Source: Halalkalibacter oceani
GTDB taxonomy: Bacteria; Bacillota; Bacilli; Bacillales; Bacillaceae_D
Assembly (NCBI RefSeq): GCF_023715705.1
Contig: NZ_JAMBOS010000006.1
Coordinates: 62,001-126,000 of the forward strand
Length of the DNA: 64,000 nt
Direction of reading: 5' to 3'
How positions within the stretch are numbered: position 1 is the stretch's first letter; every line of letters begins with the position of its first letter. The position numbers and the translations under genes are program-made. Positions 44,593 through 53,174 of this stretch are shown in pieces. The notes below the pieces were generated by a model. That model made no database searches. It saw only the letters and a list, made by a program, of their open reading frames with translations, and was not told the DNA's origin.

Positions 44593-44607
44593 GCCGCTTT
44601 ACCGCCC

Positions 44608-44647
44608 GCCCGGAGAGGAGAATCGAATCCTCTCCGGGCTTGTTTTT
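44608..44647 (+). terminator. Rho-independent terminator
   Basis: GCCCGGAGAGGA (44608-44619) pairs perfectly with TCCTCTCCGGGC (44628-44639), followed by a T-rich tail. Confidence 0.85.
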
Positions 44648-44687
44648 GTGGTATAATACAGGTTACTGAGCGCAAGGAGGGAAGCAA

Positions 44688-45554
44688 GTGGAGAATAAAA
44701 AAGTGATGCTCGTGGACGGAATGGCGTTACTGTTCCGTTCTTTTTATGCCACGGCTATGAGTGGCTATTATATGGTAAACAGCAAAGGAATACCGACGAA
44801 TGCGATTCACGGTTTTGTGAAGCATTTATTTTCCGCGACGAACAGATTTGAACCGACGCACGTCATTTGCTGCTGGGATATGGGCAGTGAAACATTCCGC
44901 AATGACATTTATCCTGCGTATAAAGCGAATCGCGGCGAGCCGCCGGTTGAGCTTATACCGCAGTTCGATTTAGTAAAAGAGGTAGTTGAAGAGCTTTCCA
45001 TTCCGAATGTCGGATTGCCACATTATGAAGCGGACGACTGCATTGGCACATTGGCGCAAAAGTACGCGAAAGAAGCGGAAGTTATGATTTTAACAGGCGA
45101 TCAGGATATTCTGCAATTAATCCAGGAGAACATCTCAGTGATTCTGTTGAAAAAAGGGATTGGCCACTATCAGGTCTATAATCCAGAAAGCTTTTTTGCC
45201 GAAAAAGCGATCCAGCCTCATCAAATGGTCGATTTAAAAGCATTTATGGGCGACAGCAGTGATAATTATCCCGGGGTAAAAGGAATTGGGGAAAAGACTG
45301 CGTTGAAACTGCTGCAAACCTATCAATCTATTGAAGGGGTGTTGGCCAACGTCGAAGCGTTAACGCCGGCTCAGCGCCGCAAGATTCAGGAAGAGGAAGA
45401 GATGCTTCATCTTTGCCGTAAGCTGGCACAAATCCATTGCCAGGTTGAGGTGGACTGTTCCTTGGAGGAGGCGCTTTATCAGGTTGATGAGGAGCGAATG
45501 CGGGCAAAGTTCGCTGAGCTCGAGCTGAAAAATCTTGAGCAGCTTATAAAATGA
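44688..45554 (+). CDS. ypcP: 5'-3' exonuclease (YpcP/ExoR type)
   Basis: GTG 44688 follows AAGGAGGGAAG. The 288-residue protein is a stand-alone flap nuclease like the N-terminal domain of DNA polymerase I. Metal-binding acids are in 'MLVDGMALLFRSFYA', 'HYEADDCIGTLAQKYA', 'ILTGDQDILQLI' and 'LKAFMGDSSDNYPGVKGIGEKTALKLL', the last being the helix-hairpin-helix. It removes RNA primers and 5' flaps, overlapping with PolA. B. subtilis YpcP has the same size. Confidence 0.92.
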   Translation: MENKKVMLVDGMALLFRSFYATAMSGYYMVNSKGIPTNAIHGFVKHLFSATNRFEPTHVICCWDMGSETFRNDIYPAYKANRGEPPVELIPQFDLVKEVVEELSIPNVGLPHYEADDCIGTLAQKYAKEAEVMILTGDQDILQLIQENISVILLKKGIGHYQVYNPESFFAEKAIQPHQMVDLKAFMGDSSDNYPGVKGIGEKTALKLLQTYQSIEGVLANVEALTPAQRRKIQEEEEMLHLCRKLAQIHCQVEVDCSLEEALYQVDEERMRAKFAELELKNLEQLIK

Positions 45555-45562
45555 GCCGTTTT

Positions 45563-45674
45563 AAGGGGCTGAGACAAAAGGGGTGTTTTCCCTTTTTCCC
45601 AGCCCCTTAGGCATGAGCGGGTTTCCTAGAATGGCCTTGTGGCAAGAGTTTCCATTCTGCTTCATCCTAACTAG
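45563..45674 (+). repeat. Dispersed intergenic repeat, copy 3, with double-stem hairpin
   Basis: An outer stem AAGGGGCTG (45563-45571)/CAGCCCCTT (45600-45608) encloses AAAAGGG and CCCTTTT. It is followed by a tail with GCCTTGTGGCAAG, CCATTCTG and CCTAACTAG, related to the tail at 25207-25263. The hairpin may also terminate ypcP. Confidence 0.55.
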
Positions 45675-47299
45675 CTTTGGCTCATCCCCTCTTTTATATA
45701 GAGGGGAATTTTTACGAAGAACTTACTGCCGATTCCGTCAGTCGTTTGAAAGCTGACCGAGCCTCCCATTTCCGTCAGTAGCTGCTGAACGATCGTCAGT
45801 CCAATCCCGGAGCCTTCAACACGGGAGGCGTGCGCCGGAGAGCGGTAAAACGCCTTAAACATCCGGGCCTGATCTTCTTTTGAAAGACCGTAGCCTGTAT
45901 CAGCAATCGTTATAATGAGGTAATCTGCCTGAATGGAATAACTGATACTGACCTGTCCCTCTTCATAATTGTACTTAATTGCATTTGAAAGCAGGTTAAG
46001 AATGACTTGATTAAACCTGATTTTATCTGCTTTGATGGCGGGAATCTGATCACGCCGAGTGCAATGATGAATAAGGATATGCTTACTTTCAGCAAATGGA
46101 GACAGTAATTTGATGCAGTTTGTCACGGCTTCATGGACGTTTATTCTTTCTGGTGCTAACGCTGGTTGGCCGGATTCAATCCGGACAAGCTCAAGAATTT
46201 GGTTGATTAACGTGAGTAAGTGGCGGCTGGCATGAACAATTTTTCTTATGCTTTTGATCTGGTGATCTGTAAGCTCCTGCTTTTTGTCGAGTAACAAAAT
46301 TTGTGAAAAGCCAAGGATGGAGTTCAACGGAGTGCGCAGTTCATGGCTCAGCATTGAAAGAAAATCGACCTTCGCTTTGTCGGCCTCCTGCCTGGCTTGC
46401 AGCAACAGCTCGTTCCTGCTGGTAAGCTCATTATTGATTTCTTGCAATTGAATGATGAAAAAAAGCCGTTCCATGATCGTCGCAACCTGTTTGCATACTT
46501 TATCAATCAGTGACAGCTCACGTTTTGAAAATGTTGAGCGTTGCTTTGAACCAAACGCAAGAGTGCCAAGCATCCGCTTATTTGATATAAGCGGATGGCA
46601 GGCGTAGGCTTTTATGCCAAGCGAGCGAATCAATTTTGTACTTGGATCGTCGCTGGTTTCCACATATTCGGCTATTCGCTTTTGCTTTTCTGCTGCCACT
46701 TTCCCACAGATTGCCTCGCCAAGCTGAAGAGAATGAAGCTGGACGGCCATATCGGCTGAAATACCTGAATAATTCATTAAATGAAGTTCCTTTCCGCTAT
46801 CGCTATGCCGATAATGAAAATAAACGTCAAGGTTTAAATAACGGGCAAGATCGGCAAATAACGTATCAAACAACTGCTGGGGCTTTTCCTGTAAAATCAA
46901 ATCATGGCTTGTTTCCGTGAGTAAAGTCAAATCCTCTAGATGAGCTTCGAACGCTTCCTCTTCTTCAATCTCAGATGTTTTATCTTTTAAAAGAATAATA
47001 GTATGATTTAAACAAGGATATATTTCAATACGAATCGAATTCTTTCCGTCATTTAGTCTTTCGACAAAGTGGTGCGGCTGTTTCTTCTGGGAAGCTTGAT
47101 AAAGCTTCGTTTGCAGCTGTCGCGAAAAAGCTGGAGAAAGCGCATCCAGAAAACGGTCACCAATCGCTGCTTTTTTGAAAGCAAAGCTGAAACGTTCCTG
47201 TTCAGGTGGTGTAAGATCCGTAATGTGCCAATCGTGATCGACGATGACATACACATAGTCAGACTGCTGCGGGGCAAGTGGCGCAAGGGGCATCTTCAT
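45671..47299 (-). CDS. Soluble PAS-GAF sensor histidine kinase
   Basis: ATG 47299 lies behind GGAGGTGG (542 aa); an upstream ATG overlaps that site. There is no membrane segment. A PAS-like domain (about 13-108) leads through a Glu-rich linker to a GAF domain (about 138-285), a coiled coil, and then HisKA with the phospho-acceptor His319 in 'LSMLSHELRTPLNSILGF'. The HATPase domain has 'NLLSNAIKYNYEEG', 'DTGYGLSKEDQARMFKAFYR' and 'GSGIGLTIV'. It should sense a cytoplasmic signal. It is divergent from a LytTR regulator gene, its most likely partner. Confidence 0.9.
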   Translation of the reverse strand: MKMPLAPLAPQQSDYVYVIVDHDWHITDLTPPEQERFSFAFKKAAIGDRFLDALSPAFSRQLQTKLYQASQKKQPHHFVERLNDGKNSIRIEIYPCLNHTIILLKDKTSEIEEEEAFEAHLEDLTLLTETSHDLILQEKPQQLFDTLFADLARYLNLDVYFHYRHSDSGKELHLMNYSGISADMAVQLHSLQLGEAICGKVAAEKQKRIAEYVETSDDPSTKLIRSLGIKAYACHPLISNKRMLGTLAFGSKQRSTFSKRELSLIDKVCKQVATIMERLFFIIQLQEINNELTSRNELLLQARQEADKAKVDFLSMLSHELRTPLNSILGFSQILLLDKKQELTDHQIKSIRKIVHASRHLLTLINQILELVRIESGQPALAPERINVHEAVTNCIKLLSPFAESKHILIHHCTRRDQIPAIKADKIRFNQVILNLLSNAIKYNYEEGQVSISYSIQADYLIITIADTGYGLSKEDQARMFKAFYRSPAHASRVEGSGIGLTIVQQLLTEMGGSVSFQTTDGIGSKFFVKIPLYIKEGMSQS

Positions 47300-47474
47300 T
47301 GAATCCACCTCCATTGTGCCACTATTCTACAACATAAATATTGCCGATCATAGTTGTTTTTTCTACCAGGAATGTTACATTATTGAGAGTAAAGTCTATA
47401 AACACTATCGTAAACTGGTTAACGTCTTTCAACATGGTAGTCTTCTGAGGAATATAATGAAAAGAAGGGGTAAG

Positions 47475-48191
47475 ATGGAGAATTTAAAGGTAATTGTAGC
47501 TGATGATCATGCGGATTCACGTGAAATCCTTATTGAACTTATCAATCACCTGCCTGATGTTACCGTAGTAGCGGAAGCAGTGGATGGAAAAGAAGTAGTA
47601 GAACAGGTATTACTCCATAGAAATGTTGATGCGGTTTTGATCGATATTCGTATGCCGAAGCTTAACGGGCTCGAAGCGATAAAGATTTGTCTGGAATACG
47701 TTCCAGATTTGAGATTTATTTTTATAACAGGCTATGAAGATTACGCGGTGGAAGCGTTTACGATTTCAGCGACGGATTATATTGTGAAACCTATTGAAGC
47801 CGGGCGTCTGTATAAAGCGCTGGCAAAAGTAAGAGAGATGAAAGGGCTGGAAAAATATCGCGATTACTCCCAGCGAATGATTATTAAAAATAAAAAGCTG
47901 ACGTATTACGTCCCTGTCAACGACATTTTATTTATTGAAAAGAATGGAAAGGAAGCACTTGTTCATACGAAAGACAAAACCTATGTCACGTTGGAGACAT
48001 TGGATTCGCTTGAAAAAAAGCTTACCTCTTCATTTTATCAATCTCACCGTTCTTACATTATCAATGTCAACAAAATCTCTCATATTGAATCCTCAGGAAG
48101 AACGTACTTAGCTTATTTTTTAGATTATGATAAAGCAGCTCACATCTCGAAACACCGGATTCATACGACTCAGCAAAAGCTGCTTCGCTAA
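47475..48191 (+). CDS. LytTR family response regulator
   Basis: I use ATG 47475 (238 aa); ATG 47457 is also possible, behind GAGG. The receiver domain (1-125) has the acidic pair in 'VIVADDHADSR', the phospho-acceptor Asp57 in 'AVLIDIRMPKLNG', 'FITGYEDYAVEAF' and the Lys in 'DYIVKPIEAGRL'. The LytTR DNA-binding domain (about 138-236) has 'DILFIEKNGKEALVHTKDKTYVTLETLDSLEKKL' and 'FYQSHRSYIINVNKISHIE' features. LytTR regulators bind paired direct repeats. It is divergent from the PAS-GAF kinase gene and upstream of two more signalling genes. Confidence 0.92.
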   Translation: MENLKVIVADDHADSREILIELINHLPDVTVVAEAVDGKEVVEQVLLHRNVDAVLIDIRMPKLNGLEAIKICLEYVPDLRFIFITGYEDYAVEAFTISATDYIVKPIEAGRLYKALAKVREMKGLEKYRDYSQRMIIKNKKLTYYVPVNDILFIEKNGKEALVHTKDKTYVTLETLDSLEKKLTSSFYQSHRSYIINVNKISHIESSGRTYLAYFLDYDKAAHISKHRIHTTQQKLLR

Positions 48192-48197
48192 CATACG

Positions 48198-48232
48198 AGA
48201 CTGTTTTTTTATGGTGAAAATGAAAACAGTCT
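48198..48232 (+). terminator. Hairpin after the LytTR gene
   Basis: AGACTGTTTT (48198-48207) pairs with AAAACAGTCT (48223-48232), followed by GTTT. It separates the regulator from the next signalling gene, although the T run is short. Confidence 0.6.
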
Positions 48233-48416
48233 GTTTCGCGTTAGCTCATAATAAAAGGTTGTGAAAGGGTTCAATCCGTTACTAACTACTTCTTTTCTTT
48301 CCGCATGGGGTACATGAAACGGGCTACTTGGGGGTTGTTTCTATTAGACATAGCGGGCTGCGAAAAGGTAAAATTTTCAACATACGCATTTTAGTCAAAA
48401 GGGAGTTAAGAACTGG

Positions 48417-48809
48417 GTGATAACGGAAGAAGAACTATATACGAAAGCGATTTTAATCTATCAGGAGTACAACGGCTATAATCTCCTGTTTGAAACCATA
48501 TTAAGAGATTGGGGATTTACAAATCTGGATATCGTTGAAAGTCATGAACAGGTGGTCATGGAACTGAAAAGAAAACCGGTCGAGCTGCTAATATATGATT
48601 TTATTAATCATGAAAGCATCCATACGTTTTCAAAGGTGCAGGAGCAAATTTGTCTGCCTTTTACGATCTGCACGGCTTTTCAAAACTTGAATATCCGCGA
48701 ACAATTACGTGATTTTCCCCAAGTTAGTTTTGTCGACAAGCCTCTTGATATTCACCTGTTTCGGGAAGTCATTTACCACTATTTACAAGAACAACTGACG
48801 CAAAAGTAG
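48417..48809 (+). CDS. Receiver-like protein lacking the acidic pocket
   Basis: GTG 48417 (130 aa) has only a distant GGGAG. The length and pattern follow a stand-alone receiver domain: 'KAILIYQEYNGYNLLFETILRDWGF', Asp61 in 'VELLIYDFINHES', Thr86 in 'FTICTAFQN' and Lys108 in 'SFVDKPLDIHLF'. The acidic pair that binds magnesium is replaced ('YQEYN'). It may be phosphorylated poorly or act as a pseudo-receiver. It sits between a LytTR regulator and a membrane kinase, and starts 28 bases before the kinase gene ends its leader. I infer a role in that circuit. Confidence 0.6.
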   Translation: MITEEELYTKAILIYQEYNGYNLLFETILRDWGFTNLDIVESHEQVVMELKRKPVELLIYDFINHESIHTFSKVQEQICLPFTICTAFQNLNIREQLRDFPQVSFVDKPLDIHLFREVIYHYLQEQLTQK

Positions 48810-48837
48810 CGGATATTTTTCATGAAAGTGTGAAGAG

Positions 48838-50181
48838 ATGAACGACATTTTTTTTGTACTTGTTTTAATTGGTTTTGCATGGTTACTGGGTTATTTATAT
48901 CGGGGTTTCAAAAAGTGGAATCGGATGAACTTTCTCGTCTATGGGTTCATCCTTGTTTTGCTGGGCGCATATTTGTTTTATGGATTGGCACGCTGCTCTT
49001 CCTCAGCATCGGGAATGGATTTGGATTCTTTTTTTCGCTATGTCCTGCTGCCGGCCGGTATCATGCTTTTGCTTGGCTGCTGGCTGAATGGAAAAGCGCA
49101 ACAGGGCGGCCGATTGCGGCAAAAGCAGGAGAGCCTTGCTGACCGGAATCATTCCTATTGGATTTTTGTTTGCGATGAGAATCAAGCGATCCTCACCGCC
49201 AATTGTGCTGTTCTCACTTTATCAGCTATCCCGCCTGAGCGGCTCGCCGATCATACGATGGCGGCTTTTTTCGCGCCCTCCTCGCGAGAAAAAGCCGCTG
49301 TGCTGTTAGACGAAAGTCGAAAACAGCAGGGAGCGGAAGCGATTCTCACGTTACAAAGCAGGCACGGGCATACTTATGACACCTTTTTTACCGTTTTTTG
49401 CTTAAAAGGGGAAGGGGAAGCGAGCTTTTTGTTTATCGGTAAGGAAATCAACCGGCAAACTGCCAGGATGACATTTGAGGAAGGGTATGAGCGCTGGCCG
49501 CTCTGGTCTGTTCAATTGGCCCATGAATTAAAGATCCCGTTAAACAGCATTCTCGGTTACGCTCAGTTAATGCAGCTTGAAGCGGACCGCAGCAATCAAA
49601 AGCAGCAGGACCGTCTCGAAAAAATCATCAAATCCGGAAAGCATATGCTTCGGCTTCTTAATGCGATGAGCAGCAAGAACGACAGAACAGGAAAGCCGTT
49701 AAAGGAGCGGGTGGAGAAGGTTAATGTCTATCAGGTAATTGATGATAGTATTATGTTTGTTTACCCGCTTGCGCTCGAAAAAAATATTGAGATCGTGCGG
49801 CAAATGGAGCAGGAGCAGATATTTTTACAAATCGAGCGCACGAAAATGGTGCAAATTTTACTTAATTTGCTAACAAACGGAATTAAATTTAATAAGAAAA
49901 ATGGAACATTGACAATCCGGACGGAACTAACAGAAGACCGATTTTGGATAGCGATTACGGATACCGGCTGTGGCATTACCGAGGAGAGACTGAACGGGAT
50001 CTTTGAGCTTCATGATCGCGATGATCAGCAGGAGAAGGAGGGCCAGGGGATGGGTCTCGCTTTAACGAAAGGGTTAGTTGAAGAAGCGGGAGGACAGATC
50101 GCGGTTGAGAGCAGGCTTAATCAGGGAAGTACATTTTCTGTCAGTCTTCCTCTGAGCCAGAGTAAGCATAAAATGGACTGA
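48838..50181 (+). CDS. Membrane sensor histidine kinase with PAS domain
   Basis: The 447-residue protein has three predicted membrane spans (about 2-20, 31-50 and 66-82) and a PAS-like domain (about 105-205). Its HisKA domain has the acceptor His229 in 'SVQLAHELKIPLNSILGYAQLM', and the HATPase domain has 'LLNLLTNGIKFNKKNG', 'DTGCGITEERLNGIFEL' and 'GQGMGLALTKGLVEEAGG'. The catalytic half resembles KinB-like or Spo0-type kinases of Bacillus in style, but the assignment is not firm. The ribosome site is weak, suggesting low expression or coupling to the receiver-like gene 28 bases upstream. Confidence 0.88.
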   Translation: MNDIFFVLVLIGFAWLLGYLYRGFKKWNRMNFLVYGFILVLLGAYLFYGLARCSSSASGMDLDSFFRYVLLPAGIMLLLGCWLNGKAQQGGRLRQKQESLADRNHSYWIFVCDENQAILTANCAVLTLSAIPPERLADHTMAAFFAPSSREKAAVLLDESRKQQGAEAILTLQSRHGHTYDTFFTVFCLKGEGEASFLFIGKEINRQTARMTFEEGYERWPLWSVQLAHELKIPLNSILGYAQLMQLEADRSNQKQQDRLEKIIKSGKHMLRLLNAMSSKNDRTGKPLKERVEKVNVYQVIDDSIMFVYPLALEKNIEIVRQMEQEQIFLQIERTKMVQILLNLLTNGIKFNKKNGTLTIRTELTEDRFWIAITDTGCGITEERLNGIFELHDRDDQQEKEGQGMGLALTKGLVEEAGGQIAVESRLNQGSTFSVSLPLSQSKHKMD

Positions 50182-50227
50182 TGTGCATATGGTTATTCAA
50201 AAGGCGAGGAAGGTGGGATGACTATAC

Positions 50228-50725
50228 ATGCTCAAGCATATTGTCAAACCGGGGGAGACGCTTTTTTCGATTGCGGAGGATTACCGTATTTCCTTCCATA
50301 CCCTCGTACAGTCGAACCAGCTTGCTGATCCGGATATGATATACGCCGGTCAGGAGCTCGTTATTCCAGGACTGCCCGATCCGAATCAACTGCCTTATTC
50401 TATTTCAGTCTCCTTGTTAAACAGAACACTGACATTGTACCACCACGGTTCACTGGTTAAAACGTACCCGATTGCTGTTGGCAGAATGCTAAATGAAACC
50501 CCGACCGGAGAGTATGTCATTATTAATAAGGCCCCGAATCCAGGCGGTCCTTTTGGCGCGATGTGGATGTCATTATCAAAAAAACATTACGGCATTCACG
50601 GCACAAACGATCCTTCTTCAATCGGTAAAGCCGTGTCAAAAGGCTGCATTCGGATGTACAACGAGGATGTGATTGAACTTTCCCAGACTGTGCCAATCGG
50701 AACAAAGGTAGTGATCAGACCGTAG
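50228..50725 (+). CDS. ykuD: L,D-transpeptidase with LysM domain (YkuD)
   Basis: The 165-residue protein matches B. subtilis YkuD in length and order: an N-terminal LysM domain (about 3-47) and a YkuD catalytic domain with His124 in '[17 protein letters not shown]' and the active Cys140 in '[12 protein letters not shown]'. It lacks an obvious signal peptide, as does YkuD, which is found in spores. It makes 3-3 peptidoglycan crosslinks. A strong terminator follows. Confidence 0.93.
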   Translation: MLKHIVKPGETLFSIAEDYRISFHTLVQSNQLADPDMIYAGQELVIPGLPDPNQLPYSISVSLLNRTLTLYHHGSLVKTYPIAVGRMLNETPTGEYVIINKAPNPGGPFGAMWMSLSKKHYGIHGTNDPSSIGKAVSKGCIRMYNEDVIELSQTVPIGTKVVIRP

Positions 50726-50818
50726 AGAAAAACGAGACTCAAACGCGGTGTGAAAACACCTGAAGCACCATGTAAAAGATTGTTTCACTGCGGCGAGAAG
50801 CTCGCCTATAAAAGAATC

Positions 50819-50865
50819 GCCCCGCGCTTATCAGACAAACGAGCTGATAAGCGCGGGGCTTTTTT
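50819..50865 (+). terminator. Strong terminator between ykuD and the CBS gene
   Basis: A 16-bp perfect stem (GCCCCGCGCTTATCAG with CTGATAAGCGCGGGGC) encloses a nine-base loop and is followed by six T residues. Confidence 0.92.
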
Positions 50866-50915
50866 GAAGCGATTGGGTAGGCGTCCTCAGCGACACATCT
50901 CTGATTGGACGGGTT

Positions 50916-51344
50916 TTACTGCTGAGGTGACGTATGCTCGGAAATATTCGAAAGCGCCTCGCCGGCTTCATTTTGATAAATCGCTTCTGTTGCCAGGTCT
51001 CCAAGCGCGACCATGCCGACTAATTGACCGTTATCGACGACAGGCAGGCGACGAATTTGATGCTGAGCCATTAATGCCGACGCTTCATGGGCATCCATTG
51101 ATGGAGAGGCAACAGTTAAGTTGGTCGACATACATTCGCGTACCGGTACATTCGTTGCACTTCCCTCCGCTGTCGAGCGCAACGTAATATCGCGGTCGGT
51201 GATCACTCCTTGCAGCTGACCATTTTCCACGACAGGGATAGAACCGATGTTGTACTGTTTCATTAAGACCGCTGCTTCCTGGATCGTCTGATCTCCAGTA
51301 ATGGAAACAACATTTTTTGACATGAGCTGATCTAGATTTGGCAT
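50916..51344 (-). CDS. yhcV: CBS-domain protein (YhcV-like)
   Basis: ATG 51344 lies behind GGAGTGACC (142 aa); the open frame extends 12 codons further. Two CBS motifs in tandem fill the protein ('VSITGDQTIQEAAVLMKQYNIGSIPVVENGQLQGVITDRDI' and 'TVASPSMDAHEASALMAQHQIRRLPVVDNGQLVGMVALGD' patterns). Stand-alone CBS pairs bind AMP, ATP or similar nucleotides and modulate partner enzymes. B. subtilis YhcV has the same size. The partner is unknown. Confidence 0.88.
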   Translation of the reverse strand: MPNLDQLMSKNVVSITGDQTIQEAAVLMKQYNIGSIPVVENGQLQGVITDRDITLRSTAEGSATNVPVRECMSTNLTVASPSMDAHEASALMAQHQIRRLPVVDNGQLVGMVALGDLATEAIYQNEAGEALSNISEHTSPQQ

Positions 51345-51431
51345 CCTGGTCACTCCATTCAAGTTAGATTCATGAAACAAGTATTAGGATTTTCCAAGTA
51401 CCCAAAATTATTCATCATTCTCTAATTTCGT

Positions 51432-52340
51432 TCATTTTTCATGTGCGGCTTCATTCGTGAAAAATGTCAGCTTCCGCGGCAGAAGCACGATGGAAGCGGG
51501 GGATGTCTGATAAATTTCCCCGTCCATATCGATATCCATTTTTTCCGCAGTTGTAAGTGAGAAAGATGAGGTACGGATCAGCTCAATTCCTTCTGCCTCC
51601 TTTGGCCAATCTTCAGCAAAAGTCTTGTAATACATATTTTTCAGCAATTTCAGTCCGTCTTCCTGAATGATATACAGCTCCAACAAGCTGTCATCGAGCT
51701 TTGACTCGGGAAGATGAAAATTAGCGGTTCCTAACGAAAATCCGTTCATCGCCAAAATCATTACAGCTTCCCCACTTCGTTGGTCATTTTCTGCTGTTTG
51801 TAAGGTGAAAGAGAAAGGATCGGCTTTTTTCAATGACTGAAGCGCGCTAATAAAATAGCTCAGTTTTCCGACTGAATGTTTTAACGTTGAATTCGTTTCT
51901 TCCGAGACAGTCGTAATTAAACCGAGTCCGGCAAAGTTCGTAAAGTAATGGTTGTTACAGCGGCCGATATCACAGGTCCGCGTTTGACCGGCTTTGATCA
52001 CCTCCGCTGCTTCCGTAATTGATTGCGGAATACCGAGTGAGCGGGAGAAATCATTGCAGGTGCCGGCGGGAAGAATGCCGACTGTCGGCGGCTCTGTAAC
52101 GTCCATTAAGCCGTTAACGCACTCGTGTACCGTTCCGTCTCCGCCAACGATGAACAGAAGATCATACTCACTCCCGCGTTCTCTGCAAATCCGCTCGCCA
52201 TCCCCTTTCTCAACTGTTTGCACCATCGTCAGCTCCTGATACTCCGCAGCAAGTACACTCGTGATTTCCTTTAAGATGTCGTTGACTTTCGCTTGCCCTG
52301 CCTGCGCATTATAGACGAGCAACGCTTTTTTCTTAACCAT
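51432..52340 (-). CDS. Diacylglycerol kinase family lipid kinase (YtlR-like)
   Basis: The 302-residue protein carries the DAGK catalytic signatures: 'LLVYNAQAGQAKVNDILKEI' at the start, the nucleotide-binding 'LLFIVGGDGTVHECVNGLM' near residue 65 and 'TVGILPAGTCNDFSRSLGIP' near residue 88. The C-terminal beta-sandwich ends with 'MDIDMDGEIYQTSP'. Relatives phosphorylate lipids or sphingoid-like bases at the membrane surface. It resembles B. subtilis YtlR more than the true DagK (DgkB), but I am not certain. Confidence 0.85.
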   Translation of the reverse strand: MVKKKALLVYNAQAGQAKVNDILKEITSVLAAEYQELTMVQTVEKGDGERICRERGSEYDLLFIVGGDGTVHECVNGLMDVTEPPTVGILPAGTCNDFSRSLGIPQSITEAAEVIKAGQTRTCDIGRCNNHYFTNFAGLGLITTVSEETNSTLKHSVGKLSYFISALQSLKKADPFSFTLQTAENDQRSGEAVMILAMNGFSLGTANFHLPESKLDDSLLELYIIQEDGLKLLKNMYYKTFAEDWPKEAEGIELIRTSSFSLTTAEKMDIDMDGEIYQTSPASIVLLPRKLTFFTNEAAHEK

Positions 52341-52373
52341 CCAAAGCTTCCTTTCAAGTGAATATTTTTGATT

Positions 52374-53003
52374 CTATTCCCTGTAAGCTGAATTTTTACT
52401 CGCTTTTTTTCGGTCATTTTGCATCGGCAAGGTCCGTTTTGCTTCGCTGAGATCATCCGGATAGTTAATATTAATAAAATCAGTCTGGTTGTCCGCGAAG
52501 GCTACCCGTTTTAGTTTAGCGTCCTCTAATAGCGGCTTAAAGCTTCGGATGCCCTTTTTGAGCAGCTGTTTGATGGTGGCGAGACAGTCCCGGTGATAAA
52601 GGGCGACCAGTGGTTGCAGGCGCTGTCCGTTTTCAGGGATGATGATTTGCGTCGCTGAATCAATTTCTTTGATCAGTCCTGCGACCAAAGAAGCGCGGAC
52701 GAAAGGAATATCAGAAGCAAGCACAAAAAACCAATCCGTATCGGCCATCTGGTCCATCGCAAAGGCAAGGGCTGCAAGCGGTCCTTGATGGGGCGCTTCT
52801 TCGATTAGAACGGAAGCATTGGTGGAAGAAAAAGAAGGAGCAAGATCACCATTCGTCACGATACAGACGGAGCGGCAGCCTCCTCCTGATAAAGCGGTGA
52901 CGCTATGCTGATAAAATGCTTTTCCGCCGTATTGTTCAAACATTTTCGGCTTGCCATAGCGGGACGATTGTCCGCCGGCGAGCACAATTCCATCAATATT
53001 CAT
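52374..53003 (-). CDS. mobA: Molybdenum cofactor guanylyltransferase
   Basis: ATG 53003 follows GGAGTTGATC (209 aa); the long upstream extension of the frame overlaps the divergent PAP2 gene and is not coding. MobA features are 'GIVLAGGQSSRYGKPKMFEQYGG' (nucleotide loop) at residues 5-27, 'LASDIPFVRASLV' with the metal-binding Asp, and 'FININYPDDLSEAK' near the end. It attaches GMP to molybdopterin. No other moa/moe gene is in the window, so it stands apart from the main cofactor cluster. Confidence 0.85.
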   Translation of the reverse strand: MNIDGIVLAGGQSSRYGKPKMFEQYGGKAFYQHSVTALSGGGCRSVCIVTNGDLAPSFSSTNASVLIEEAPHQGPLAALAFAMDQMADTDWFFVLASDIPFVRASLVAGLIKEIDSATQIIIPENGQRLQPLVALYHRDCLATIKQLLKKGIRSFKPLLEDAKLKRVAFADNQTDFININYPDDLSEAKRTLPMQNDRKKASKNSAYRE

Positions 53004-53174
53004 CCGATCAACTCCATTTACAAAAGCATTCGTAGCTTCAGTATACGAGAAGAAAGGACGAAAAAACAGGTCCCGTTCAGCAGGAGGGACGGGGGCGCGT
53101 TGACTGAAAGCAACAAACTGATTGAATTGAAGAATAGAAAACGCTAAAATAAGAGGTAAACTTATCCAACAATC

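Noticed and set aside
47316-47474. Extension of the LytTR regulator upstream to 47316.
   Set aside because: The added residues do not match the start of a receiver domain, and the region is the divergent promoter gap.
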